Shown: positions 1 through 7,570 of the stretch, one piece after another
How positions within the stretch are numbered: the first letter of the stretch is position 1
How the letters are laid out: each line of letters begins with the position of its first letter
From: JALZDI01 sp965653225
GTDB taxonomy: Bacteria > Actinomycetota > Actinomycetes > Propionibacteriales > Nocardioidaceae
Direction of reading: 5' to 3'
DNA: 47,554 nt
NCBI GenBank assembly: GCA_965653225.1
Contig: CBFGZI010000012.1
Location: 1-47,554 of the forward strand
Translations under genes and position numbers: made by a program
Notes under the pieces: model-generated
What the model was told of the DNA's origin: nothing
The model's input: only the letters and a program-made list of their open reading frames with translations
The model's database searches: none

Positions 1-2357
1 TTCCCGGGCGGGACCGGGTCGCCCGTGTAGACGTCGAACAGCCGGATCCGCTCGAGCAGCTCGCCCGCACCCGCGCGCAGCGCCGCCTCGACCTCGGCCG
101 CCGGCACGGACGCCTCGACCACGAGGGCGACGTCCTCCTTCGCGACGGGGTAGGTGGAGATCCTCGGCGCGGGCACGATCAGCGGGCTCGCCGACAGCAG
201 CAGCTCGAGGTCGACCTCGGCCGCCGCGGTGCGCGGCGGCAGGTCGTAGGCCTTGCACACCTTGGGATGCAGCTCACCGGCATGTCCGACCACGACGTCG
301 CCGACTCGCACCTCGGCGCAGCGTCCGGGGTGCCACGGCGTGAGCTGTGTCGCCGACACGGCCACGTCGACGCCGAGCATCGCGCCGAGACGGCGTACGG
401 CCCCGATCGCGTCCGCCCAGGCGCTGGGCCTCGCCGCGCCCCACCAGCCGGCGGGCTCACGGTCTCCGGCGAGCACCACGGCGAGGTGGCGCGGCTGGTC
501 GGGCACGGCAGCCTCGAGCCGTTCGAGCTCTTCCACGCTGGGCCGGTGGGACACGCCGTAGATCGGCGCGGACACAGGTCCCTCGCCGGGACGGAACACC
601 GACCCGCTCTCGAACAGCGCGACGTCGCTGCTGCCGCGACCCACGTTGCGGGCGAGCGTGCGCAGCAGCCCGGGCAGCAGCGTGGTGCGCAGCTCGGGCT
701 CCTGCTCGGAGATCGGGTTGGCCACGCGCAGAGTGCGGCGACGCGGGTCGTCGCCGGGCAGGCCCAGCGAGGTCCAGTCGGAGACACCGACGAACGGGTA
801 GCTCAGCACCTCGACGAAGCCCGCCCCGGCCAGCGTGTAGCCGACCCGGCGGCGCAGCCGCTGTGCGGTGGTCAGCCCGCGGCCGGCCGGCGCGGTGGGC
901 AGCACCGACGGGACGCGGTCGTACCCGACCTGCCGGGCGACCTCCTCGACGAGGTCGTTGGGGTCGGTCAGGTCGTGGCGCCAGGTCGGCGGCACGACGC
1001 GGAGGTGGTCGTCGTGCGCGGCCACCTCGCACCCGACGCGCCGCAGCGTCAGCAGCACCGTCTCGCGGTCGATCGGCATGCCGCTGACCGCTGCGGACAG
1101 CTCGACCGGCAACGTGATCGGCTCCGGGAACGGCGCCTGCCCCACCACGGTGCGGCCGGGCTCGACCTTGCCGCCGCCGTACGCGGTGAGCAGCTCGGCG
1201 ACGCGCTCGGCCGCGCGTTGCGGCAGCGCGGGGTCGACGCCGCGCTCGAACCGGCGCGAGGCCTCCGACGGGAGCCGGTGCCGGCGGGCGGTACGGCCGA
1301 TCGTCACGGGGTCGAAGTTCGCCGCCTCGATCACGATGTCGGTGGTGCCCTCGCCGATCTCGGTGGTCTCACCGCCCATGACGCCGGCAAGCCCGATCGG
1401 CCCGCTGTCGTCGGTGATCAGCAGGTCCTCGGTGTCCAGCGCCCGGTCGGCGCCGTCGAGCGTCCTGAGCCGCTCTCCGGCTTGTGCCCGGCGTACGCCG
1501 ATCGGACCCGACAGCTTGGAGCGGTCGTAGCCATGGATCGGCTGCCCGAGCTCGAGCATCACGTAGTTGGTGACGTCGACGGCCAGCGAGATGGGGCGCA
1601 TGCCGGCCAGCTGCACCCGCCGGGCGAGCCATCGCGGGCTGGGCGCGGCGGGGTCGAAGCCGGTCACGGTGCGGGTCACGAACACCGGGCAGCCGGACGG
1701 GTCGTCGACGTTGACCGGGTAGCTCGGCTCGTCCTCGGCGGAGAGCGCGCCCTGTGCGGGGTCGGTGAACTCGGTGTCGTAGGCGATGGCCGACTCGCGG
1801 GCGACACCGCGCACCGACAGCGCGTAGGCGCGGTCGGGGTTGATCTCGAACTCGATCACGTCGTCGCGCAGGTGCAGCGTGGCCATCGCGTCGTCGCCGG
1901 GCTCCCCCGCCTCGCGCTCGAGCACGATGATCCCGGTGTGGTCGTCGCCGAGGCCGAGCTCGCGGGCCGAGCAGATCATGCCGTCGGAGACGTGGCCGTA
2001 CGTCTTGCGCGCCGAGATCGCGAACCCGCCGGGCAGCACCGATCCGGGCAGCGCGACGACCACGAGGTCGCCGACGGCGAAGTTGTGCGCACCGCAGACG
2101 ATGCCGCGCGGCTGGTCGCCGTCGTTGTACGGCCCAACGTCGACCTGACACCAGCGGATCGTCTTGCCGTTGCTGTGCTCCTCGTTGGCGAGGTCGACGA
2201 CGCGACCGAGCACCAGCGGGCCGGTGACGTCGGCGCCCGGCGACTCCAGCGCCTCCAGCTTCAGCCCGAGCGCGGTCAGCCGGGCCGCGAGCTCCTCGAC
2301 GGCCAGGTCGGTGGGCAGCTGCACGTACTCGCGCAGCCACGACAGCGGCACCCGCAT
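1..2357 (-). CDS. pheT: Phenylalanyl-tRNA synthetase beta subunit (partial, C-terminus off the left edge)
   Basis: Beta chain of the alpha2beta2 enzyme that charges tRNA-Phe (EC 6.1.1.20) in the cytosol. About 785 codons are present. The N-terminus reads MRVPLSWLREYVQLP, followed from about residue 40 to 155 by the EMAP-like tRNA-binding domain (IVCGAHNFAVGD, KTYGHVSDGMICSARELGLG). The last residues in the window, LFDVYTGDPVPPG, are the start of the ferredoxin-fold anticodon-binding motif, so roughly 45 C-terminal residues lie outside. The ATG shares its A with the TGA of pheS (TGATG), so the two subunits are translationally coupled. The frame is open to position 1. Very secure call. Confidence 0.97.
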   Translation of the reverse strand, partial: MRVPLSWLREYVQLPTDLAVEELAARLTALGLKLEALESPGADVTGPLVLGRVVDLANEEHSNGKTIRWCQVDVGPYNDGDQPRGIVCGAHNFAVGDLVVVALPGSVLPGGFAISARKTYGHVSDGMICSARELGLGDDHTGIIVLEREAGEPGDDAMATLHLRDDVIEFEINPDRAYALSVRGVARESAIAYDTEFTDPAQGALSAEDEPSYPVNVDDPSGCPVFVTRTVTGFDPAAPSPRWLARRVQLAGMRPISLAVDVTNYVMLELGQPIHGYDRSKLSGPIGVRRAQAGERLRTLDGADRALDTEDLLITDDSGPIGLAGVMGGETTEIGEGTTDIVIEAANFDPVTIGRTARRHRLPSEASRRFERGVDPALPQRAAERVAELLTAYGGGKVEPGRTVVGQAPFPEPITLPVELSAAVSGMPIDRETVLLTLRRVGCEVAAHDDHLRVVPPTWRHDLTDPNDLVEEVARQVGYDRVPSVLPTAPAGRGLTTAQRLRRRVGYTLAGAGFVEVLSYPFVGVSDWTSLGLPGDDPRRRTLRVANPISEQEPELRTTLLPGLLRTLARNVGRGSSDVALFESGSVFRPGEGPVSAPIYGVSHRPSVEELERLEAAVPDQPRHLAVVLAGDREPAGWWGAARPSAWADAIGAVRRLGAMLGVDVAVSATQLTPWHPGRCAEVRVGDVVVGHAGELHPKVCKAYDLPPRTAAAEVDLELLLSASPLIVPAPRISTYPVAKEDVALVVEASVPAAEVEAALRAGAGELLERIRLFDVYTGDPVPPG

Positions 2358-3460
2358 CAGATCTCCATCCCGAACGGCAGGGTGAAGCGAACGTCGCCCT
2401 CGACGAGGTCACGCATGTCCTCGATGCCGTGCCGGAACATCAGCGTGCGCTCCAGTCCCATCCCGAAGGCGAACCCGGACCAGCGCTGCGGGTCGACGCC
2501 GCAGGCGACGAGGACGCGCGGGTTCACCACACCGCAGCCACCCCACTCGATCCAGCCCTCGCCACGACAGGTGCGGCAGGACTCCACGGCGGGCTGTTGG
2601 TTGCGGCACACGAAGCAGATCAGGTCGACCTCGGCGCTGGGTTCGGTGAACGGGAAGTACGACGGCCGGAAGCGCGTGCGGATGCCCTCGCCGAACATCG
2701 CCTCGGCGAAGTGGTCCAGCGTGCCCTTGAGGTGCGCCATCGACAGCCCGCGGTCGATCGCGAGGCCCTCGACCTGGTGGAACACCGGCGTGTGCGTCGC
2801 GTCCAGCTCGTCGGTGCGGAACGTGCGTCCGGGGCAGATGACGTAGATCGGCGGCTCACGCTCGAGCATCGTGCGCGCCTGCACCGGCGAGGTGTGCGTG
2901 CGCAGCACCAGGCCGCTGTCGGCGGGCTCGATCCAGAAGGTGTCCTGCATGGTGCGCGCCGGGTGGTCGGGACCGAGGTTGAGCGCGTCGAAGTTGAGCC
3001 ACTCGGCCTCGACCTCCGGTCCCTCGGCGACCTCCCAGCCCATCGCGACGAACACGTCCGCGATGCGCTCGGAGACCGTGGTCAGCGGGTGCCGGGCGCC
3101 GACCGGGTCGCGGTCGGTCGGCAGCGTGACGTCGACGGCCTCCTCGGTGAGGATGCGCTGCTCCTGCTCCGCCTCGAGCTCGCCGGTGCGGACGGCGAGC
3201 GCCTCGCCGACGGCCTTGCGGGCCTGCCCGACGCGCTGACCGGCCTCCTTGCGGGCCTGCGGGGGAAGCGAGCCGATCTCGCGGTTGGCCAGCGCCAGCG
3301 GCGACCGGTCGCCCACATGCTCCAGCCGCACCTGCTTCAGGCGCGCGAGGTCACCGGCCTCGGCGATCGCGTCGAGAGCGGCCTGGCGCATCTTGTCGAC
3401 CTCGTCAGCCTTGAGCGGCGTGACCTCGACCGGGTCGTAGTCGGTGTTGGGGCCGGACAT
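2357..3460 (-). CDS. pheS: Phenylalanyl-tRNA synthetase alpha subunit
   Basis: Catalytic alpha chain of PheRS, 367 aa, a typical length. The N-terminal third is a helical coiled-coil region. Class II motif 2 is visible as FRTDELDATHTPVFHQVEGL and motif 3 as GFAFGMGLERTLMFRHGIED near the C-terminus, with the usual C-terminal stretch ending FTLPFGMEI. The start is ATG at 3460. A TAGCCT hexamer lies 6 nt upstream and no Shine-Dalgarno is seen, so a leaderless transcript starting at this codon is possible even though the histidine kinase gene ends only 9 nt away. The TAG of that hexamer is the kinase stop codon. pheT follows with a one-base overlap. Confidence 0.98.
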   Translation of the reverse strand: MSGPNTDYDPVEVTPLKADEVDKMRQAALDAIAEAGDLARLKQVRLEHVGDRSPLALANREIGSLPPQARKEAGQRVGQARKAVGEALAVRTGELEAEQEQRILTEEAVDVTLPTDRDPVGARHPLTTVSERIADVFVAMGWEVAEGPEVEAEWLNFDALNLGPDHPARTMQDTFWIEPADSGLVLRTHTSPVQARTMLEREPPIYVICPGRTFRTDELDATHTPVFHQVEGLAIDRGLSMAHLKGTLDHFAEAMFGEGIRTRFRPSYFPFTEPSAEVDLICFVCRNQQPAVESCRTCRGEGWIEWGGCGVVNPRVLVACGVDPQRWSGFAFGMGLERTLMFRHGIEDMRDLVEGDVRFTLPFGMEI

Positions 3461-3466
3461 GGCTGA

Positions 3467-3472
3467 AGGCTA
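3467..3472 (-). promoter_or_regulatory. Candidate -10 (TAGCCT) for a leaderless pheST transcript
   Basis: On the minus strand TAGCCT is followed by 6 nt and then the pheS ATG, matching the TANNNT-N6-start spacing seen at many genes here. The hexamer contains the stop codon of the upstream histidine kinase. No good -35 box was found. pheST might therefore have its own promoter inside the histidine kinase 3' end. Confidence 0.4.
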
Positions 3473-4498
3473 GTCGAGAGACTCCGGACGTCCGATCGGG
3501 AGGCTGAACCGCACCCGGGCACCGCCGCTGTCACCGTTCTCGACCCACACCGTTCCGCCGTGGGCGTCGACCAGCCCGCGGACGATGAACAGGCCGAGTC
3601 CGGTGCCGGTGCGGCTGCCGTGGCGCCAGAACTTCGCGAACACCCGCTCGCGCAGGTCCTCGGGGATACCCGGACCCTCGTCCTGCACCCAGATGTCGAC
3701 GTCGTGGGTGGAGCCGGGACCGACGTTGACGTCGACCTTGCCCTCGCCGTGGCGTACGGCGTTGTCGAGCAGGTTGATGAGCACCTGGGCGAGCTTGTCG
3801 GGGTCGACCCACACCTCTGGGACGGGCTCGGTGTGCAGCGAGACCTGCGCGGAGTCGGCGCCGTTGTAGCGCCCGGTGATCTTCTCCACCTCCGCCACCA
3901 TGTCCAGCGGCTGCCGGCGCAGCTGCAGGCGTCCGGAGTCGATGCGGGCGACGTCGAGCAGCTCGCCGATCAGCCGGGTGAGCCGGTCGGCGTCGGCGTC
4001 GACGGTCTCCAGCATGAGCCGGCGCTGCGACTCGCTGAACCGCTCCCACTTGGCCAACAGCGTGGAGGTGAAGCCCTTCACGCCGGTGAGCGGCGAGCGC
4101 AGCTCGTGGGCGACGGTGGCGACGAGGTCGGAGCGGCTGCGGTCGGCCCGGCGTCGTACGCCCGCGTCGCGCAGCGACAGCACGAGCTGCCTCACCGGAC
4201 CGCAGGGACGGTCGCGGACCAGGTTGGCGGTGACCAGCACCTCGTTGCCGCGCAGGTCGAACCAGGCGCTCTCCACCAGCCGGGTACGGGTCTCGAGGCC
4301 CTCGTACGGGCGGACGCAGGCCCACCAGTCCTGGCCCTCCTCGTCGCGGAAGCCCAAGCTCTTGCCGACGTGCTTGCCGACGAGGTCGTCGGCGGTCGTG
4401 CCCAGCAGCCGCTCGGCGGCGGGGTTGACCATCGTGACGACGGCATCCGCATCCGCAATCACCAGCCCGTCCGGCAGATCGTCGTACGCGGTTGCCAC
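3470..4498 (-). CDS. PAS-domain sensor histidine kinase, soluble
   Basis: 342 aa with no membrane segment. Residues about 1-115 form a PAS domain (GLVIADADAVVTMVNPAAERLLG). The HisKA H-box is LVATVAHELRSPLTG with the phospho-acceptor at H131. The ATPase domain carries the N-box LINLLDNAVRHG, the G1 box VQDEGPGIPEDL and the G2 box TGTGLGLFIVRGLVDAHGG, so all catalytic parts are intact. No response regulator gene is adjacent, so it is an orphan kinase and its partner and signal are unknown. The start is GTG at 4498. TAGGTT lies 6 nt upstream with no Shine-Dalgarno, which suggests a leaderless mRNA separate from the ribosomal protein operon behind it. Confidence 0.92.
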   Translation of the reverse strand: MATAYDDLPDGLVIADADAVVTMVNPAAERLLGTTADDLVGKHVGKSLGFRDEEGQDWWACVRPYEGLETRTRLVESAWFDLRGNEVLVTANLVRDRPCGPVRQLVLSLRDAGVRRRADRSRSDLVATVAHELRSPLTGVKGFTSTLLAKWERFSESQRRLMLETVDADADRLTRLIGELLDVARIDSGRLQLRRQPLDMVAEVEKITGRYNGADSAQVSLHTEPVPEVWVDPDKLAQVLINLLDNAVRHGEGKVDVNVGPGSTHDVDIWVQDEGPGIPEDLRERVFAKFWRHGSRTGTGLGLFIVRGLVDAHGGTVWVENGDSGGARVRFSLPIGRPESLD

Positions 4499-4504
4499 GG
4501 TCCG

Positions 4505-4510
4505 AACCTA
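4505..4510 (-). promoter_or_regulatory. Candidate -10 (TAGGTT) of the histidine kinase gene
   Basis: TAGGTT-N6-GTG on the minus strand. A weak CTGACC -35-like hexamer stands 15 nt further upstream. The spacing predicts transcription starting at or next to the GTG. Confidence 0.45.
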
Positions 4511-4548
4511 CCGCCCCAGGGGTACGGTCAGGCAACAGTTGCCACCGG

Positions 4549-5427
4549 TCAACGTTCGGTAACCGCCCGAGACCACGCCGAGGCGTACAGGCAGACCGCC
4601 GCCGCGGTGGCCAGGTTGAGGCTCTCGGCGCGCCCGTAGATCGGGACCCGCACCACCAGGTCGGACAGCGCGACCTGCTCCGGCGGCAGCCCCCAGGCCT
4701 CGTTGCCGAACATCCACGCCGTCGGAGCGGCGAGCACGCCCCTCGCCTGCGCCTGGTGCAGGTCGGTGTCGCCGCTGCCGTCGGCGGCCACGACCCGCAG
4801 CCCGGCGGAGCGGAGCGCGCCGACCGCGGCCTCGACCGGGACGCCGGTGACGAGCGGCAGGTGGAACAGGCTGCCCGCGCTGGCGCGCACGCACTTGCCG
4901 TTGTAGGGGTCGACCGAGGTGCCGGCCAGGACGACGGCGTCGGCGCCCGCCGCGTCCGCGCAGCGGATCACGGTGCCGGCATTGCCCGGGTCGCGCACGT
5001 TTGCGCAGAGCGCAACGAGCGAGGGGCGCGCGTCGAGCGCCTCCCCCAGCGGAAGATCGACGAAGCGGCAGACCGCGACCACGCCCTGCGGGGTCACGGT
5101 CTGCGCCAGGGACGCCAGGACGTCGGGCGCGACCTGGTGCCACGGCACCTGCTGGCCGGCGGCGGACTCCGCCAGCTCGGGGTGCCGCTCGGCGCACTCG
5201 CCGGTGGCGAACGCCTCGACCACGGTGCCCGGAAGCGCCAGCGCCTCACGCACCGCCTGCGGGCCCTCGGCCAGGAACAGGCGCTCCTGGGCGCGCAGGG
5301 CGCGCTTGGTGAGCCGGCGGGCGGCCTTGACGCGCCCGCTGTGCGCGCTCAGCCGCCCCGGGGGCGCGGACGGCCCCGAGGGAGCCGGCGTTCTCCTGGT
5401 CGTGCGGTCCGGACGCGGTCTGCTCAG
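4549..5427 (-). CDS. SpoU/TrmH-family RNA 2'-O-methyltransferase, non-canonical start
   Basis: Knotted (SPOUT) SAM-dependent RNA methyltransferase. Family motifs are NVRDPGNAGTVIRCADAAGA, WMFGNEAWGL and PIYGRAESLNLATAAAVCLY, and the N-terminal substrate-binding part reads RLTKRALRAQERLFLAEGPQAVREAL. Homologous proteins start shortly before the VKAARRL segment, yet in this frame there is no ATG, GTG or TTG between the rplT stop and the conserved region. The CTG at 5427 overlaps the rplT stop (CTGA) and a second CTG lies at 5352; either could be the true start. The first GTG is well inside the conserved part. The gene follows infC-rpmI-rplT in the same direction, as is common in actinobacteria. 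Product secure, start uncertain; the RNA target is not known. Confidence 0.85.
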   Translation of the reverse strand: MSRPRPDRTTRRTPAPSGPSAPPGRLSAHSGRVKAARRLTKRALRAQERLFLAEGPQAVREALALPGTVVEAFATGECAERHPELAESAAGQQVPWHQVAPDVLASLAQTVTPQGVVAVCRFVDLPLGEALDARPSLVALCANVRDPGNAGTVIRCADAAGADAVVLAGTSVDPYNGKCVRASAGSLFHLPLVTGVPVEAAVGALRSAGLRVVAADGSGDTDLHQAQARGVLAAPTAWMFGNEAWGLPPEQVALSDLVVRVPIYGRAESLNLATAAAVCLYASAWSRAVTER

Positions 5428-5801
5428 GCGACGGCTCCGCCGTCCTGTGGGACGTTGGCCTTGGCCACCTCGACCAGGCCGGCGAAGGCGGTCGCGTCGT
5501 TGACGGCGAGGTCGGCCAGCACCTTGCGGTCGACCTCGACACCGGCGGCCCGCAGCCCCTGGATGAACCGGTTGTAGGTGATGCCGTTGGCGCGCGCCGC
5601 GGCGTTGATGCGGGTGATCCACAGGCGGCGGAAGTCGCCCTTGCGGGCCCGGCGGTCGCGGTAGCTGTAGACCAGCGAGTGGGTGACCTGCTCCTTGGCC
5701 TTGCGGTACAGGCGCGAGCGCTGTCCGCGGTAGCCGGAAGCCTGCTCGAGGGTTACTCGGCGCTTCTTCTGGGCGTTGACGGCCCTCTTCACGCGTGCCA
5801 C
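5424..5801 (-). CDS. rplT: 50S ribosomal protein L20
   Basis: 125 aa. MARVKRAVNAQKKRRVTLEQ followed by GYRGQRSRLYRKAKEQV and WITRINAAARANGITYNRFI are diagnostic for L20, an early-assembly protein that binds 23S rRNA. It is the third gene of the infC-rpmI-rplT operon. In several bacteria L20 or IF3 represses this operon, which is relevant to the attenuator-like structure in front of infC. Its TGA overlaps the possible CTG start of the methyltransferase. Confidence 0.99.
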   Translation of the reverse strand: MARVKRAVNAQKKRRVTLEQASGYRGQRSRLYRKAKEQVTHSLVYSYRDRRARKGDFRRLWITRINAAARANGITYNRFIQGLRAAGVEVDRKVLADLAVNDATAFAGLVEVAKANVPQDGGAVA

Positions 5802-5880
5802 GTGTCGATACTCCTTGATCCTGCGCCGCGGGCACGTGCCTCGCGAGCGTCGTCGGTACGGTGCGGGGGTCGGTCCGGCT

Positions 5881-6078
5881 TCACTTCTTGCCGAGCAGCT
5901 TCTTGACCTGCTTCGCGTCGGCCTTGGAAACGTCCTCGGTGCCCTGCAGGCGACGGGTGAGCGTCGACGGCTTGTGCTCCAGGTAGTGCCGCCGGTTGGC
6001 CTTCTGCCGGCGCAGCCGTCCGGAGCCCGTCAGCTTGAAGCGCTTGCTCGCACCGGAGTGCGACTTCATCTTGGGCAT
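5881..6078 (-). CDS. rpmI: 50S ribosomal protein L35
   Basis: 65 aa, MPKMKSHSGASKRFKLTGSG at the N-terminus and a basic C-terminus ending KKLLGKK, as expected for L35. A Shine-Dalgarno-like GAGGAGAGGG stands upstream of the ATG. It lies 117 nt behind the final in-frame stop of the interrupted IF3 tail and 79 nt before rplT. The spacer before it contains a short repeated GCAAGACCTGCAAGACCCTGC segment without obvious function. Confidence 0.98.
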   Translation of the reverse strand: MPKMKSHSGASKRFKLTGSGRLRRQKANRRHYLEHKPSTLTRRLQGTEDVSKADAKQVKKLLGKK

Positions 6079-6195
6079 CGTCTCTCGCCCTCTCCTCGTC
6101 GTTGCTTGTGTTGCAGGGTCTTGCAGGTCTTGCCCGGTGCTGCTGGGCGCGGTCCAGCCTGGGTGCGGTGGCGCCGCCCCGTACGCGGGACCGGG

Positions 6196-6369
6196 TCACA
6201 TGTCGGGGTCGAGGTTCTCCGAGCGCCGACGCTGCTTCCGCTCGCCCGTCTGGGCCGCAGCCGCGCTGGTCCGGCGCTCGGCCTTCTCGGCCCTCTCGGC
6301 CTCACGGTCGGCCTCCCGCTCGGCGGCGACGCGGGCCTTCTCGGCCTTGACCTCCGCGCGCGCCTCGGC
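6196..6369 (-). other. In-frame continuation of infC after TAG (57-codon tail)
   Basis: Directly after the infC TAG the same frame stays open for 57 codons and then ends in TGA. The translation begins AEARAEVKAEKARVAAERE and ends RRRSENLDPDM. It is Ala/Glu/Lys/Arg-rich with strictly high-GC third positions, as in a real coding tail. Several actinobacterial IF-3 proteins, such as the Streptomyces one, carry such an extension right after the GPTKK motif. A single AAG-to-TAG change would explain the interruption. It is either a relic, a readthrough extension, or a sequence error. Confidence 0.75.
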
Positions 6370-6882
6370 CTACTTCTTCGTCGGCCCCAGCACCATGGTC
6401 ATGTTGCGGCCGTCCTGCTTGGGGGCCGCCTCCACGAAACCGAGCTCGGACACGTCCTCGGCCAGTCGCTGCAGGAGCCGGAAGCCCAGCTCCGGGCGGT
6501 GCTGCTCGCGCCCGCGGAACATGATCGTGATCTTGACCTTGTCGCCCTGGTTCAGGAACCGGACGACATGGCCCTTCTTGGTCTCGTAGTCGTGCTGGTC
6601 GATCTTCGGCCGGAGCTTCATCTCCTTGATGACCGTGTTGACCTGGTTGCGACGCGACTCTCGGGCCTTCTGGGCGGTTTCGTACTTGTACTTGCCGTAG
6701 TCCATGAGCTTGCAGACCGGTGGCCGCGCCGTGGGCGCCACCTCCACCAGGTCGAGGTCTGCCTCCTGCGCGAGGCGCAGGGCGTCCTCAATCCTGACGA
6801 TGCCGACCTGCTCGCCGTTCGGACCGACCAACCGCACCTCGGAGACTCGGATCCGATCGTTGACGCGCAGCTCTGTGCTAAT
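6370..6882 (-). CDS. infC: Translation initiation factor IF-3, ATT start
   Basis: 170 aa. IF-3 binds the 30S subunit, keeps it apart from 50S and checks start codon choice. The start is ATT at 6882: AGGAGG lies 4 nt upstream and only this start includes the conserved N-domain STELRVNDRIRVSEVRLVGP; the next candidate, GTG at 6837, would cut it off. Rare ATT/ATC starts are the known basis of infC autoregulation in E. coli, because IF-3 discriminates against them. The linker signature PPVCKLMDYGKYKYE and the C-domain KPKIDQHDYETK-like segment are intact. The frame ends at TAG after VLGPTKK, but a further 57 sense codons in the same frame encode the kind of Ala/Glu/Lys/Arg-rich tail found on actinobacterial IF-3 proteins (see 6196-6369). 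An attenuator-like hairpin lies in the leader. Confidence 0.95.
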   Translation of the reverse strand: MSTELRVNDRIRVSEVRLVGPNGEQVGIVRIEDALRLAQEADLDLVEVAPTARPPVCKLMDYGKYKYETAQKARESRRNQVNTVIKEMKLRPKIDQHDYETKKGHVVRFLNQGDKVKITIMFRGREQHRPELGFRLLQRLAEDVSELGFVEAAPKQDGRNMTMVLGPTKK

Positions 6883-6922
6883 GGGTCCTCCTGTTGATGC
6901 CTATCGGGTGACCCAAGACGCG

Positions 6923-6957
6923 AAAAGGGCTTCCGCGTACTGCACCAGCGGAAGCCC
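6923..6957 (-). terminator. Intrinsic terminator/attenuator in the infC leader
   Basis: On the minus strand GGGCTTCCGC (6957-6948) and GCGGAAGCCC (6936-6927) form a perfect 10-bp stem with an 11-nt loop, followed directly by TTTT. It ends about 40 nt before the ATT start. An upstream leader segment GCGGAGTCCC (7075-7066) can pair with the first arm in 9 of 10 positions and so could act as an antiterminator. Together this looks like transcription attenuation of infC-rpmI-rplT. Confidence 0.75.
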
Positions 6958-7131
6958 AGCCCTGCCGGCGACGGCACCCTGGGTGCCGCGCCTGCCCCAT
7001 GAGACACCGCGTCCGGCGCCTCATGACCGTGACCCGACGACCTGGTGGTCGGTGCGGGTGGGAGTGGGACTCCGCTTGTGGACCCGTCGGCACATGCACG
7101 CCCACAGGTCGGTCGCCACACAGGATAACAG

Positions 7132-7137
7132 GCGCCC
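7132..7137 (-). promoter_or_regulatory. Candidate -10 (TATCCT) of the infC operon
   Basis: TATCCT on the minus strand would give a leader of about 240 nt that contains the attenuator hairpin. The -35 region is poor. The 6883-7179 intergenic stretch also holds the inverted repeat GGCACC/GGTGCC at 6972-6986 and CATGAG/CTCATG arms at 6998-7025, which may be part of the leader fold. Confidence 0.35.
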
Positions 7138-7179
7138 CCAGGCGGTCGCACCGTCGCGCCGGGTGCGAGGCTACCGGCC

Positions 7180-7536
7180 ATGACACCGCCCGACGCAGAC
7201 CCGGCCGCTGCGGGATCGGCGCCTCGCGACCTGGCCGACGTGCCGGCGGTCGAGGTGGTCTCCACGGCGGCGTTGCACCTGATGAGCGCGGCGGCGGTGC
7301 ACCTCGGGCTGGCCGAGGACCTCCCAGAGCACCGCGACCTCGACGAGGCCCGGACGCTGATCGAGTCGCTGGCGGGCATGGTGGTCGCCGGGGCGCCGCG
7401 GCTCGGCCACCACCACGCGGCGCCGCTGCGGGACGGGCTGCGGTCGCTGCAGCTGGCGTTCCGGGAGGCCTCGGCGGTCGCCGACCCGCCGGGCGAGGCG
7501 CCCGGCGAGCGGTACACCGGTCCGGTGCTGCCCTGA
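7180..7536 (+). CDS. DUF1844 family protein
   Basis: 118 aa small protein of unknown function. The core AVEVVSTAALHLMSAAAVHLGL followed by HRDLDEARTLIESLAGM is the DUF1844 helical hairpin, widespread in actinobacteria and usually next to infC, as here. The N- and C-termini are Pro/Ala-rich and probably disordered. It is divergent from infC, so the two share the 6883-7179 promoter region. GAGGCT lies 7 nt before the ATG and no Shine-Dalgarno is seen; the same GTGCGAGGCT string precedes the DUF3093 gene start. No signal peptide or catalytic motif is apparent. Confidence 0.88.
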   Translation: MTPPDADPAAAGSAPRDLADVPAVEVVSTAALHLMSAAAVHLGLAEDLPEHRDLDEARTLIESLAGMVVAGAPRLGHHHAAPLRDGLRSLQLAFREASAVADPPGEAPGERYTGPVLP

Positions 7537-7570
7537 CCGCTTGTGCGTTCTCTCGGGCCCGCGCCGGGCC

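Noticed and set aside
267..2846. 859-codon open frame on the plus strand over pheT and pheS
   Set aside because: Antisense shadow caused by high GC. No recognisable domain; pheT/pheS on the minus strand are certain.
6370..6837. infC starting at GTG 6837
   Set aside because: Would remove the conserved RVNDRIRVSEVR part of the IF-3 N-domain and has no ribosome site.
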